From: Cristatella mucedo
Taxonomy: Eukaryota; Bryozoa; Phylactolaemata; Cristatellidae
Direction of reading: 5' to 3'
Length of the DNA stretch: 64,000 nt
NCBI GenBank assembly: GCA_009760855.2
Contig: WPIO01000123.1
Coordinates: forward strand, 994,001-1,058,000
Shown here: positions 1 to 10,621 of the stretch, one piece after another
Layout of the letters: each line of letters opens with the position of its first letter
How positions within the stretch are numbered: position 1 is the first letter of the stretch
The notes under the pieces: generated by a model
Databases searched by the model: none
Told to the model about the DNA's origin: nothing
The model's input: only the letters and a program-made list of their open reading frames with translations
Program-made: the position numbers and the translations under genes

Positions 1-650
1 TAGTAAAATATACTGCAAAAACATCTACAACAATTTACACTGTTGCTATTTAGTAAAGTAAACCAATTGCCGCTAATTTCTCGGATATGAAATTTAGTAC
101 TAAACTTGAAAACGCATATGATTGTTTTTGTCTTGGTGCAGTTTACAGGTATTTGCCTCATAGAATAATTTCAGGCCATACTTTGGTTGAAATAAAATGT
201 CCTTGGAGCAGGCATGTAATAGATGATGTTGATCCAAATCAGTATTATACCCAATGTTTGCTTAGTTGACATGTGTTAGGACTAAGAGATTGCCTTAACT
301 CGGAATTTGAAATATTATTGTCAGGATTGAACTTAAAAGATACACTTGCCGACTACGTTGCCGTCGGACATGTCAGAATTCCTACAACGACAGATATGGA
401 TATGCCATTGAGGTGTCCACTGTTTATATGTCGTCTTGAGAATGAAAGGTTTTATGGTTTTGAGTTTAAATTGATTGGAAAGTAAGGGAGATTTAATATA
501 AAGTTGAAACCTCGATTTGATATTAGGTATTACATTAGGTGATCACCACAACAAGTAGTGGAAGAACAAGGAAAGGTTTGCAAAGATTATTGGAATATTG
601 GTTTGCAAGGGCCATTGGATTCCAATAGGTAGAGAGGTGCTTGATAAATT
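1..650 (+). pseudogene. YqaJ/lambda-exonuclease-like nuclease, P0 copy, partial
   Basis: Aligns by eye with the exonuclease at 56.4-57.2 kb. Open pieces at 87-269 and 273-485 carry the VYRY...TLVEIKCPWSR block, matching VYRY...TLIEIKCLWSR of P3, and the YAVGHVRIPT-like segment downstream. The EIK of the PD-(D/E)xK nuclease core is kept, but the preceding acidic position lies in a changed context (RIISGHT where P3 has GIKDEDT). The N-terminus lies outside the window, and stops interrupt the frame at about 269 and 485. Confidence 0.6.
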
Positions 651-664
651 TTAAATTTTAAAAG

Positions 665-1495
665 TAAATTTTACAGATAAATCGCAAAGTAGATCTTAGT
701 GGATACGTTAACAAATTTAATAGATATTTGTTGTCCGATCTTTCTGCAAATGGAAATCGTTTGATACATTTTGCTGATTAGGTTAATCTAAATGATGTTG
801 TTACGAAATCATTTTCTGATCCCAATGTTTTAGTTACTAAAAAAGGATCTATTGATTTTAAAGGCGTGGCTGCTACTAATGTAGGAATAACAGTAGGTTC
901 AACAGATGCTGTTAATGTTTCCCAAATTAGTATTTATGTTAGTAAATCGGGAGATATGACGACAGGAGACCTAAATATGAACAGCTTTGCAATGACTTAG
1001 GCTAGTTGGAAAAAGCACTACTGCTCCTACATTTCTGCACGATGATTTTTGGGTTACTTATATTGGAATGAAAAGATATATTGCCTTGAATGGTAACCCG
1101 GAAATGACAACACTAAATATGGCAAGTAATTCGATAACTAATGTTGCTGATACTGTTAATCGTGGTGATGCGGCGACAAAAAGCTATGCTGACAAAACAG
1201 GACAGAAACCTCAGCAGTGATACAATTTTCGTTCGATCCAAGATCAATTAATTCTACTATTAAGAATTCAGTTAATTATTAAATAGACTGGTAAAAGTGC
1301 TACACCACTAATAACGCTTAGAGGGATGGTTAATGGGAATTCAAATGATGTTTTTTTACTACAGCAAAGTTGCAATACTACTGCTGTTTCAGGAGAAGTG
1401 CGCCCAATAAATAGTTTAAGCACAGGAACATATTTTAAAGATTACGCTTTTTCAACAGAATACCTACTAGCTACTACGTCGTTGATAGAATAAGC
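665..1495 (+). pseudogene. Fibre-repeat gene F4, P0 copy
   Basis: Broken reading frames show the fibre repeat grammar used by all copies here: a DAVNVSQ-type segment near 905-930, the YVSKSGDMTTGDLNMNSF segment near 935-990, and DAATKSYADKT near 1165-1200. The C-terminal part, near 1370-1490, matches the F4 tails of P2 and P3. It directly follows the exonuclease, as in P3. Several stops make it a pseudogene. Confidence 0.6.
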
Positions 1496-1789
1496 AAAGA
1501 AGCAAGAATCACGCTCTTGGTCAGCTGTGTATTCACGTGAATAATAGAGATGAAATAGTAAAACTACTAGTTCCTATAGCTTTGTTGCTTTGTGCTTGCC
1601 CTTAATTAAGTTTAGCAATGATTGTTATTGTTTCATGCTCAGCCCACTAGTGATCATGCTTGATTTCCGAGCACCTTTTTTAATAATGCTTCTTGACAAC
1701 GGTTTCTTCGTTGGTTTTGATTTGGTAAACTGATTCCTATCCTGGTGGCAATCTGCTCTGCTAGTTATTGCATTATTTCAGAGAATTCT
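1496..1789. other. Unassigned spacer between F4 and LINE
   Basis: About 290 bases between the end of the P0 fibre gene and recognisable LINE coding sequence. No convincing ORF or repeat match to the rest of the window was seen. It may be decayed LINE sequence upstream of the recognisable part. Confidence 0.3.
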
Positions 1790-2822
1790 GGAGTCAGGTT
1801 CTGTTTCTTTCCACTCACTTGCGGCATGTATTGATGACTTCCCCCCTTGGATGGCAGCAAATTTTCTTAAACTAAACGACGATAAAACTAACTTACTAGG
1901 TATGGGAAAACTTAGAGTGATTCAGAAATTGGAAAGGCTTACGCTCAAAATTGGCTCTGCCAGCATACTTCCAGTTGAATCAGCTCAAAATCTAGGCGTT
2001 ATGTTCCAATGTGACCTTTCGTTAGACGACCACATCAGTTCCACAGTCAAATCAGCCTACTTTTAGCTACATAATAAAGCTACCATTTGGACTCGCTTAG
2101 ATTAGGATACGACGTTTAAGTTGATCCATGCATTTTTGACGTCCCGATTTGACTTCTGTAACTCGCTGCTTGCTGGCACGAGAAATTACGCGATTACAGC
2201 TTGAGCATAACTCGGCAGCTAGGCTTGTCTGTCGTGAGCATCGCAGTTGCCATATCATACCACTTCTCGCCGACCCGCACTGGCTACCAGTCAAGCAACG
2301 ATCGACTTCAAAGTTTTTTCGCCTACTGTTAGGTCACATAATTCTTTGGCTCCAGCCTATCTCTCAGATCTACTCCCCCACCATGCCAAGCATCTTACCA
2401 CCCACTTTTCAGATTCCGAAGTCTACCAGTACCTTGTACGAACCTCGAATCCTTTGGAGTCTGAGCATTTAGTTCGTATGCTCCTAAAGCCTGGAACTCA
2501 CTCCCGACTTGCGTCAGAACCTCCCATGACTTGACCACATTTAAAAAGAACTTAAAAATACACCTATTTAGGAAAGCTTTTAGTGGGTCCCGGTGATTTG
2601 CCCTTAATGTGCTTATGTGTGCTGCCACTGTGCATTCTGCCACTAACCACATTTGCATGCTGACCCAGTGCATGTCTACCCTAATCACTTTGTTCATGTT
2701 GTTTATCAAGCATAATATTACTCACAATTCAACAGCGTTTCCCTTTGCGGCAAATGTAAACTGCCTAGGAAGAGATGAGTTCTCTGAGGTGGCTGTATCA
2801 AGTGCATAATTATTAATATCAT
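1790..2822 (+). mobile_element. LINE-A (CR1/L2-like), 5'-truncated copy
   Basis: Encodes the C-terminal end of a reverse transcriptase ORF: the WMxxNFLKLNDDKT block, then NLGVMF, then the thumb-like RFDFCNSLLAG and the LADPHWLPV segments common in CR1/L2 elements. The 3' UTR ends in the family's CTGAGG...ATCAAGTG signature followed by an ATT-rich tail. It is inserted between the P0 fibre gene and zinc-protein gene. Stops and frameshifts are present. Confidence 0.8.
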
Positions 2823-2824
2823 TA

Positions 2825-2970
2825 TTCTGTTGAATCTAAATCACATGTATCACGACCTAATACATCTTTTAAGATCGGCCGTCGCTTTATTGTTTTACAC
2901 TTCGGGTCATTGGTTTCCACGTATTCTTTATCCGATAAAGTTTGGGAACAAACTTTTCTACAAATTCCAT
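2825..2970 (-). pseudogene. Zinc protein, P0 remnant (N-terminal end)
   Basis: The reverse strand from the start codon at 2970 matches the N-terminal part of the zinc protein in P2 and P3 (27280 and 58525), with a frameshift. The rest was cut off by the LINE insertion. Its start codon lies exactly 10 nt from the divergent integrase start at 2981. Confidence 0.45.
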
Positions 2971-2980
2971 TCTCTTTAGA

Positions 2981-3130
2981 ATGTCATTCACAGCTTTAAA
3001 AGAGAGAAAAAAGAAGTGATTTGGCTTTGGATGGTGAATGGCGACCCACTAGATTTAAGCTGCTTCGTATTAAGAGAGAGACAGGTTCTTTGGGGATGAA
3101 TGTACGAAAGCCAATTAAATTCTCATGATT
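2981..3130 (+). pseudogene. Integrase, P0 copy, N-terminal remnant
   Basis: Begins MSFTALKERKK, clearly homologous to MSFLTLNERKK of the P3 integrase, then meets stops and loses similarity. The start follows the near-palindrome TTCTCTTTAGAA. The catalytic core is absent. Confidence 0.6.
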
Positions 3131-3734
3131 TAAGGTAAGCTTTTTATTGAGTGTAATGTCCTCAGCTTTTTTCACAGAGGAACTGACTTCACAGGTAACC
3201 GGGCGCGCATGTAAGACAGTATTTATTGCAGGCTTTTCTGGATGTCTCGGCAGTGTTTGATACCTAGATCACGAAGCGAGAGCATCACATGGTGCCTGGC
3301 CATTGGTGGCCAAATGAGTCACGTGTCTCCTTTGCCTGAATAGCTTACGGTTGATCGGCGAATACCAAGACAGGAATTCTTGCTCTGACCCACAAGACCC
3401 GCCGTAACTCGGTTCCTTCCTACCTAGCCGAAGTGCTGCAATAGTTTCAGCCTCCTTTCAACCCACATGTCCTCTCAGGCCCAAAAGCAATTGCTCTCGC
3501 AAGACGGTTTCTCGGCTTGACCGTACGAATCCACTGGGTACGTGGAGTTGGCATTCGTCCTTGCAATAAAGCTGTGTTCCGACCATAGCTAGTTGTCCGT
3601 CCATAGATACTCCGTTTTAGGTTTCCTCAATGGCTAGATAGCAATTGACAAGGGCACTACTACGCGTTCTACCAAAGGTGCCAACGTGCCCATCGCAGCA
3701 AGGCACACAAGTGACTCAGCAGTGGGAGCAAAAG
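3131..3734 (+). other. Interelement spacer with LINE-B remnant
   Basis: About 600 bases between P0 and P1. From about 3386 to 3540 it resembles the 3' end of the LINE-B ORF (compare 61790-61870: the CTGACCCACAAGRCCCGCCG block). The end near the P1 terminus (about 3690-3717) resembles the R-family flank seen at 33.95 kb. The ORFs at 3634-3861 and 3645-3878 are not convincing. Confidence 0.45.
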
Positions 3735-3920
3735 TTGATGATTGAGTTTTCCCTTTTACGACGTCGTGAAATTTTTCGCCAATCTTGGTTTTACCTACAG
3801 TTTTCAAACAATTCCCCGATATCGCAAAAGGAAAAAACCTCTCATCACCAAATTCAATCATTTGTATTGCTTTGTTAAATAAACTGATAGTTTTAATGTT
3901 TATTTTTATTCTAGCAGAAA
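3735..3920 (+). repeat. P1 left terminal inverted repeat
   Basis: Reads inward through CCCTTTTACGACGTCG, then CCTCTCATCACCAAATTC, then AAACTGATAGTTTTAAT. The same blocks occur inverted at 22075-22260 with scattered substitutions. The outermost shared bases are TTGATGA. Polintons typically have TIRs of a hundred to several hundred bases. Confidence 0.85.
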
Positions 3921-3949
3921 TATTTGTAAATTTAAAAATAAGAATAAAA

Positions 3950-4352
3950 AATTGCTAGATTTAAGAAAAGGCTTTGTCATTAAAAGATAATAAAAGAAAC
4001 TGTTCAATATAATACAAAAGTTAGATCATGTCTAACAAAGTTAACAAGAGCTAGATATGCAACTAAACTTACTAATATAGTAACAGCATTAGGAGTAACT
4101 GGTCCCAGTACTTATATTCAATCATTTCCATATATTTCCCATTTAGTTTCGTTCTTTTAAGTATTATCTGCAATGCTTTTAACAGTTGATGGTGTACTAG
4201 CAGAGAAATGTAAACGTAAAAGAAATTATTTTAATTCTAATTCTGAAATAATTTCAAAGATTACTAGTGCCTTATCTGGTGAACAAATTACAAAAGAGGA
4301 ATTTCAGGAGATTATATTAAGTGAATCACAAGATAAAATTGATACTGTTTAA
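3950..4352 (+). pseudogene. Terminal protein X, P1 copy
   Basis: The last gene before the integrase-side TIR, running toward the integrase. The readable C-terminal half (from about 4170) has a hydrophobic stretch followed by a basic cluster and an ITKEEFQEI tail. This parallels the DDDKVTGEELDKIL end of the P2 copy at 26010-26378. The first half is full of stops. Function unknown. Confidence 0.5.
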
Positions 4353-5011
4353 TAGCTTGCAACTTTTCTCTAACAAAACTTCTTTTTAAAGTCATTTACA
4401 AAATATCTAACTGGTTGTTCATGCACTACCATTATTCTAACAATATTGTGTTTATTCAAACACCATATTGCATCTATAGATCTTCTTTTTTCATTTTCTC
4501 CTTTACCCGGTTCAAATAAATATCTAACAGTTGTGCCTACTTCTAATAACTTTTCTTGTTCTCCAACATTTCTATGGTATTTAGGTTTCTTCGGTTTTAC
4601 ACTTCCTTTTTTATTGCTTTAGAAGGTTTTTCACCAGTTATTCTTGTAGTATTATTATTTAGATAATTAATAATCTTTGGTAAATTTTCAATCCGCTCTT
4701 TGTTTCTAGTATAATCTCCTTTATTAATACTTTCTAGTTCATTTTCATACTGTGGAATAAATGCTCTCTCAGCTACTGTTCTATTTATTCTTTCAACTAA
4801 TGCAACACTGTTTTAGCAGTACCTTTTATACCACGTGTTTTATGTATTTTCGTTTCTTTAGCCAACTCTCCTTCAAACTCTGATCATGGATCTACTGTTA
4901 TCTTTTTAGGCTAGTTCAAAGGACCTTTACTACAAATATCTATTATTGCTTGGGTTACTTGTTTCGAAGACTTTGTTTTAAGCGGCCTTGAATCTTTATG
5001 TCTACTAGCAG
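4353..5011 (-). pseudogene. Polinton integrase, P1 copy, C-terminal part
   Basis: The reverse strand contains KDSRPLKTKSSKQVT and PKKITVDP..EFEGE, matching the RNase H-like catalytic core of the P2/P3 integrase (second Asp in VDP). It then degenerates into frameshifts. The N-terminal half and the neighbouring zinc protein are missing; LINE-A sits at the break. Confidence 0.7.
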
Positions 5012-5274
5012 CGGATTAACTCCAAGGTTTTGTAGCTCACTTTTAGGTCCCTTCATTCTATGGCTCCAGCTTATCTCTCCGATATACTCCCCCATCAGGC
5101 CAAGCATCGTACCACCCGCTTTTCGGAATCCAGAAGTCTACAAATACCTCATTTAAACCTTAAATCCTTTGGAGACCGTGCATTTAGTAGATACGCTCCC
5201 AAAGCATGGAACTCGCTCCCGACCTGCGTCAGAACATCCCCTGACCTGACCACATTTAAAAGGAACTTCTCCTA
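5012..5274 (+). mobile_element. LINE-A fragment in the P1 integrase region
   Basis: Carries the end of the LINE-A ORF (MAPAYLSDILPHQAKH..., WNSLPTCVRTSPDLTTFKRN), nearly identical in protein to the inverted copy at 35180-35584. It lacks the 3' UTR and joins directly to fibre-gene sequence, so a deletion accompanied or followed insertion. Confidence 0.8.
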
Positions 5275-5565
5275 ACATTGTATCACCAGTTTTTTAATTA
5301 TTTATAATTATTTATTTGACTAAGATTTACTCTATCAGTGGGTCAATCCTTACACCAAGATTTGTAATAGGTTTACCAGCAAGATTCATTGTTGTTCCTG
5401 AATTATCAACAAAGTTTGCATTAGCATAAGATTTTCTTACTGCATCAAAGTCATTAACAGGATCACCTAAATTTATAATTATATTTCCATTTGCATCAAG
5501 ATCTGAATGAATTAAGCCAGTATTCTTCGATACATAGTCTTCGTTATGAAACTTTCTCTTTATCT
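5275..5565 (-). pseudogene. Fibre-repeat gene F4, P1 copy, truncated
   Basis: The reverse strand reads DANGNIIINLGDPVN, then AVRKSYANANF, then NLAGKPITNLG. These are two of the fibre repeats (NxxNL...DAV..SY). Only the N-terminal part remains; the rest was lost at the LINE-A junction. Confidence 0.65.
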
Positions 5566-5571
5566 ATATAA

Positions 5572-6385
5572 TTATTTATCAATATTTTAGATCTTTCTAA
5601 TACTTCTGTGACTATTGGAATAATTCTTGCAAATATAAAATGATCTTCCTCTTCAATTACTTGCATTTCTCCTTTTTTATATACTATTTTATATCATACC
5701 CCTTGCCTTTTACATTATTAAATCTTCCGTAATCGGAGATTATATTAAACTCAAAATCAAAGTACAACTCATCTTCAAGTAAAAACCTAAAAAGTAGTTC
5801 CCTAGTTGCCATATCAAATTCAAACTTTGTAGGTATTCTAACATATCCTGCTGCTTTGTAATCTCTAGGTGTTGTATAACAATTCAAGCCAGGAATATAA
5901 ATTTAGAATTCAGAATAGAAACATCTTCTTAGTTTTAACACATACAATCCAAGTAAACACTGCGCTAAATATTGTTTTGGAATAAAATCTTCCACTATGT
6001 TTCTACTCCATAAACATGTTATCTCAATCAATGTATCTTCATCTACAATTCCATCAGGAGAATATCTATACACTTCGTCACTAGTAAAGCAGTCATTTGC
6101 ATTCTTAATCTTTCTATTTCATTTCATTTCTAGAAATGTAGCAGCATTAGGTTCAAACATTTTTCTAAATAACATCTGAGGAAATCTCATTGGTTGAGAA
6201 TTAGCAATATATTTTTGTTAGTTTTCTATTTAAAATTAATTCTATATCATAATCTGTTTGTGAACAAAATCTCAAATCTTCCCCAATAATTGAAAAAAAT
6301 TCTGATCCACCAATATTTAACTTCATAGACTTCTTCGATTCATCTGAACCTTGCTTACAATTTTTTCCCACTATATCTATAAATC
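5572..6385 (-). pseudogene. YqaJ/lambda-exonuclease-like nuclease, P1 copy
   Basis: The reverse strand from about 6340 shows the N-terminal IGGSEFFSIIG motif, a YqaJ-type 'GGS' signature. The PDGIVDEDTLIEIT region near 6040-6060 corresponds to the PD-(D/E)xK core. The C-terminal block (YVRIPT...DFEFNIISDYG) is open at 5684-5887. Multiple stops and frameshifts. It sits between the major capsid gene and the fibre gene, as in P2 and P3. Confidence 0.65.
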
Positions 6386-6419
6386 CTAATTTGTTGGATA
6401 TCTATTGGGTTAAAAACAC

Positions 6420-8004
6420 TCATTTCCTTACTACAAGTAAAAGGTGTTCCATTACCATTAGATGTTAATTCAGCAGTGTTTTCACAGATTTTAATATAAT
6501 GTATAACAACTGTTGGTACATCAGCTGCTGTAATTTCAAGTTGTGATGGTATATTTGCAGCAGGAACAGCAGCAACAACAGCAGCAGCGCCAGGTAATGG
6601 AGAATTGAATTCAACAGTTACATCAAGTTTTAACGTTACTCTAAGAGGTTCATTCTTGTATTAAAGATCAACAACATAAATGGGATAAAGAGTTAACCAC
6701 TCAGGATACTAGTAACAAGTAACACCAACAAGCTCAGTTGATTAATTTAATTAAAGAAATGTTTGCTAAATGTAGTAAAATCAAGATAAGCAGTTGAACA
6801 TTCTCCATCTTTTGGATAACTGCTTCTTGCAACCGCTGGATATTGTTTTGACCCACTAGCAAGAATTGCTAAGTTTTAAATATCTCAGTGGTTAAAAGTA
6901 CAAGGATTTCCAGTATAGTTATTATATTTATTAATATAATTATGTGCAGCAACCATTAACCATCTCACTTTATCAATAGTATTCTGTACTGATAGGATTT
7001 TTGTAAATTTAAGGCCTCGATTGAAATTTGTTATAGTTACATTCTCATATCGTCTAACTCTGTAATTAAATCTAATTTTCTTTGATCTCTCAATTGAAAT
7101 TTTAGCAAGTGCCTTTTGCACACTTTCTCGTAGAGAAATACATGAAACCTTTAATCTCAGTTTTGTCATATTAATTTTAAATGCATTTCCAACATCATTC
7201 GCAGCATCAACAGCAAGCCCTCTGGTCAAAGTTATATTAGGATTTCCACTCGCCCCTGTCATAACAGCATTAAAATCATTTCCACCAACCCTAGTCATTT
7301 CAAGAGTAAATTGAGTATTGTAAATGATTTTATTCATATCCGCACTGAATCCAGAAATTCTTGCTAATGAAATTGTAATACTGAATGTACCAGCATTATC
7401 TGCAAGAACATTAGATAAACCTCTTCTATAAACAAATCCAATGCTTTAAGTATTAGCAGAGGAAGGGCATTAGGGCTTAGGTATGAAAATAGTTTAGTAT
7501 TAGTAGTAGCAGCATCAGCAACAGTCCACATACCATCAAATGAACTAGCTTAATCTTTTTTCTATCCCGTTCCAGGACCTTCAGTTCTATTATAATCATT
7601 TGGGTAACATAGAAGCCCCATAATTGTCGAAACAGTTCCTATATTTTGTGTCGCACTTTTAAGCTCTTCAGCACCAAGTCTAACTCTCATATAACTAAGC
7701 AACCAAGCACCAGCATTATTAACTAGTCCTGCAGCAAGGTTACGCTTAGGAGAACCATAATTACCATTTACAGCAGTTTGAACTTGCAGTTGCCTTCTAG
7801 AAGTAGATAACCATCTGACAAAACATAACTTGTTTGTTGTTCAGCAGGAACATTGAATGTAACTATTTTATCATAAATAGCATCAATTTCATTTCCATTA
7901 GTTTGGTAAAATTCTTTAAATTGATAATCCTTAATTTTATAATCAGGAAAATCAGGATCACTCATATCGAGAATAGTATTGATAGGTGTGCTCGCAATTC
8001 TTTC
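6420..8004 (-). pseudogene. Major capsid protein (double jelly-roll type), P1 copy
   Basis: Three readable pieces on the reverse strand. The N-terminal piece (7768-7965) has FPDYKIKDYQFKEFYQTNG. The middle piece (6885-7337) has KILYNTQFTLEMTRVGG, ERSKKIRFNYRVRRYENVT and SVQNTIDKVRWL. The C-terminal piece (about 6430-6670) ends CENTAELTSNG. Together they cover the length of the P3 gene (about 490 codons). Assignment rests on conservation in all copies, size, position next to the minor capsid genes and the C-terminal beta-rich LYPIH..DLQYNDEP block of P2/P3; it was not checked structurally. The likely start is near 8004, where the start codon itself appears mutated. Confidence 0.6.
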
Positions 8005-8039
8005 TGTATATAAAAACTTAAAATTAATGTTTTACTTTT

Positions 8040-8614
8040 GAATATATAATCCGGCTCCAATTTTTTTTCTCATCATTCCACCATATCCATCAGGTCTTGT
8101 TCTTTCTTCAGTTGGTATAACTGATCTGATTACTTTCTCAACGTTGTTATATGGTTTCTAGTAATTTTCTTTAAGAGTTTCTGAATAGTCTTCTACTTCT
8201 TTTTCCATCTTTACTTTAAGACTTTTTTAGGTTTTGGTTTAAGTTTCTCAAGCACTGCATGTTTAATCTCAAGATCCATTTCTTCAATATTTCAATCATA
8301 ATCTCCTTTTTTCGTTTCTCAAGTTCATATTCTAATTGTTTCTTTCTTTTTACTTCTTCAAGTTTACCATCCATGTCTCTTCGTTTGTTAGCATATTCTT
8401 GATCTGATTTTTCCTTTTTTAGTTTTAATCCAACTAGTTTTCTTGCTTGATGCATTTCAATTCCTTTGTTAGCAATGTTCATGCTTAGACCGGTTAAGCC
8501 AGTTAAAACAGGTGTTACTTTTCCAACGCCATCTATTACTTTATCTAAAACTCCAGCTCCATAATACTTTCCTCTTCTTATATTTCCATGACGAATCCTT
8601 ACACAACTTCCCAT
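8040..8614 (-). pseudogene. Basic N-terminus plus coiled-coil virion protein, P1 copy
   Basis: Starts MGSCVRIRHGNIRRGKYYGAG, then a helical HQARKL segment, then a long charged heptad-like region rich in K and E, with a short conserved IQK-type end. Frameshifted near 8216. The gene lies between major and minor capsid genes in P1, P2 and P3. The Gly/Arg-rich N-terminus followed by a coiled coil suggests an internal virion protein. Function is inferred only from context. Confidence 0.55.
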
Positions 8615-8628
8615 TTCTGTATATTACT

Positions 8629-9152
8629 TTATAATTTCTATTGTAGCTACAAAATCTGTTACTGTATTATTTCTTCTTCCATTTGGTCCGTTAAACTAAT
8701 TTTAAAATTATTAAATGATTCTATATCACCTTAGGTGGTAAATACAATATATTTGGAATATGTAAATCAACTTTTTCATCAGGCGCAATATATATAACGT
8801 CAATAGTATATAAAGATGTAGATTGTTCTAAAAATCCTTTTTTTCTTGATAAATTATTCACATTTGGATTAACTAAATCACAATCAACACTTATCCACTT
8901 TATAGAATTATTATCTTCTAAATTCATTTTATCCCATGCTTTATAAGTACCAGCGAAATAGTGTGCTTTTTCATTTATTTTTGATTCTCTTCCACTACTT
9001 TTATCATAATCAGGAGAAAATGATCCTTGTTCATTTGATTTAAACCCTAATGTATCTCCAATGCTATTATTAACACCGGGTATATCACTTCCAGGTTAAA
9101 CAACGTAGTCACCTACTAATTGCAAAACTATTTTACCACCTTCTCCAACACT
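8629..9152 (-). pseudogene. Penton-like minor capsid protein B, P1 copy, N-terminally truncated
   Basis: The reverse strand carries VGEGGKIVLQLVGDYVV, FAGTYKAWDKMN, IKWISVDCDLVNP and GFLEQSTSLYTID, matching 53690-54190 in P3. The first half of penton B, all of penton A, and genes N and O are absent. ATPase sequence joins directly at about 9151, so P1 lost about 2.4 kb here. Confidence 0.65.
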
Positions 9153-9876
9153 ATAAAGTCATTCCAGTACTATCTACTTTCGAAGAATTGTAATAAGATC
9201 TCATAACAGCTAGTGATTTATTTGATGCAGAAACAATCCTAGTAGTATCATAATATCCTTCCGGAATTGAAACAGAGAAGTTATTTGCTGTAATACAATA
9301 TCCAAATCTTTTCCTAGTACTAAAATCAACCCAATCATTGAATTGCTTTCTATCTATATCACAAACATATGACTTACGAATATTTTTAATATCATTAGTA
9401 TTTTGTTTGAATATTAAGATAAAGTTTGTATAATTCCTAATTTCTCGTCTGGGTATTCTTGTAAATCCTTGAGCAAGATAGAATATGTTCAATCCTTTAT
9501 GTCTTCCTCTAGTAAAATAATCTAATATCTTAGATTGATCTTTTGTCATCAAATAATCTAGCGAAACAACATTCTTACAATTCCTATAAGAATCAACTTC
9601 AGGCATATTATCAATTCTATTGACCCAAACATAAGTAGGATTTTCTTTACTCATTTACATAAGTTCCAAATATAACTTTTGATCTAAACTTGAAGCAATG
9701 ATTGCACATGTATTATAATTGAGCATTCCATAAAATATCTAATTTATTACTAACTGTGGTTTGCCTGTTCTACTTGGACCTAAAACTAACGCTCTAATTG
9801 GTACTTTAGGTAATGGATCTTTGTGACCAGTTACAATATCTTGCCCGAACTTAAAGCTTTAACTTTTAAAGACATT
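9151..9876 (-). pseudogene. FtsK/HerA-type packaging ATPase, P1 copy
   Basis: Start MSLKVKAL at 9876. The Walker A region is damaged: GPSRTGKP where P3 has GPSGTGKS. The open C-terminal two-thirds (9151-9654) has VVSLDYLMTKDQSK; its Walker B carboxylate pair reads DY instead of the DD of P3. It is followed by RGRHKGLNIFYLAQG, typical of A32-like viral packaging ATPases. It is divergently paired with the DUF5679-like gene across an AT-rich 26-nt spacer. Confidence 0.8.
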
Positions 9877-9902
9877 CTATATTAATTTTATATTTATATA
9901 TA

Positions 9903-10202
9903 GAAATTTATTGCATGAAGTGTAAGAGACCAATTGATATAATCCACGAAGAGTATGTTGAAGTACATCGCACAAAAGGATTAAGAGGAATGATAAAAGG
10001 AGTTTGTACAATTTCTAGTAAAAAAAAATCAAAAGTTGTTAGACTAAGAAGTACTTCTGTTGCTGTTGGTGAAGGATCTTTATCTCAAAGAAGAAGAATT
10101 AGAAGAAGAGTTGGTGAAGGATCTGTATCTCAAGGAAGAAGGATTGGGCGAGAAGCAATTGAACAACAAATAATTAATGAAATTAAGGGCTCGATAGACT
10201 AA
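9903..10202 (+). pseudogene. DUF5679-like small zinc protein, P1 copy
   Basis: The N-terminal part reads YCMKCKRP, then EYVEVHRTKGLRGMIKGVCTI, resembling DUF5679 (short CxxC zinc-ribbon proteins found in phages and DNA viruses). Only one Cys of the second pair remains. The tail has Gly/Arg/Ser-Gln repeats (GEGSLSQRRR, GEGSVSQGRR). Comparison with P3 suggests translation began at 9903, where ATT now stands just after TATATAGAA; the present first ATG is at 9915. Confidence is moderate for the family and high for the gene's conservation. Confidence 0.6.
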
Positions 10203-10272
10203 CAAAAAAATGTAAAAATCATCAGCAGTAACGGATATATAAATACATAATTATATAAAAGAATTAGCCATA

Positions 10273-10592
10273 ATGAACTTTAGAGGTGTGTTTGCAAGAG
10301 ATGAACTAACAAAACCATTAAGAATGAATGCCTTATTTGTAATATAGGAGAATCAGATCTTGCAATATATCATTGGGTAGCACTTAAAAAAGAGGGTAGG
10401 AAGTGTTTTTACTTTTATTCTTTTTGAGCTCCACCAATTCCAGAGGTAATAAGTTATTTTGGTGATATACCATATTTTCAAACGTTTTAACTGCAAAAGT
10501 TAAATTAAAAAGATCGTGGTAGAAGATGTTTAATCTTTTTAAAACTAATGGAATTACCTGATTTTGGAACAACTATGGAATTATTAATATAA
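10273..10592 (+). pseudogene. Adenain-like cysteine protease, P1 copy
   Basis: Starts MNFRGVFARDELTKPLRMN and contains YHWVALKKE, the expected His-Trp catalytic motif of adenovirus/Polinton C5 proteases. Similarity then continues in a shifted frame with TYCVKRCL-like sequence in P3, where the catalytic Cys would lie. A frameshift at about 10340 and further stops disable it. In Polintons this enzyme matures capsid proteins. Confidence 0.65.
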
Positions 10593-10621
10593 TTTAAACA
10601 ATTTATTTCCCATTTAGGGAA

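Larger units (their letters stand above)
1..3130 (+). mobile_element. Polinton fragment P0 (exonuclease to integrase start)
   Basis: A fourth, most degraded Polinton copy. Order on the + strand is YqaJ-like exonuclease, fibre-repeat gene, LINE insertion, zinc protein (opposite strand), integrase start. This is the same order as at 56.4-58.8 kb in P3. It enters the window already truncated and loses homology shortly after the integrase start. Divergence from P2 and P3 is greater than between those two. Confidence 0.75.
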
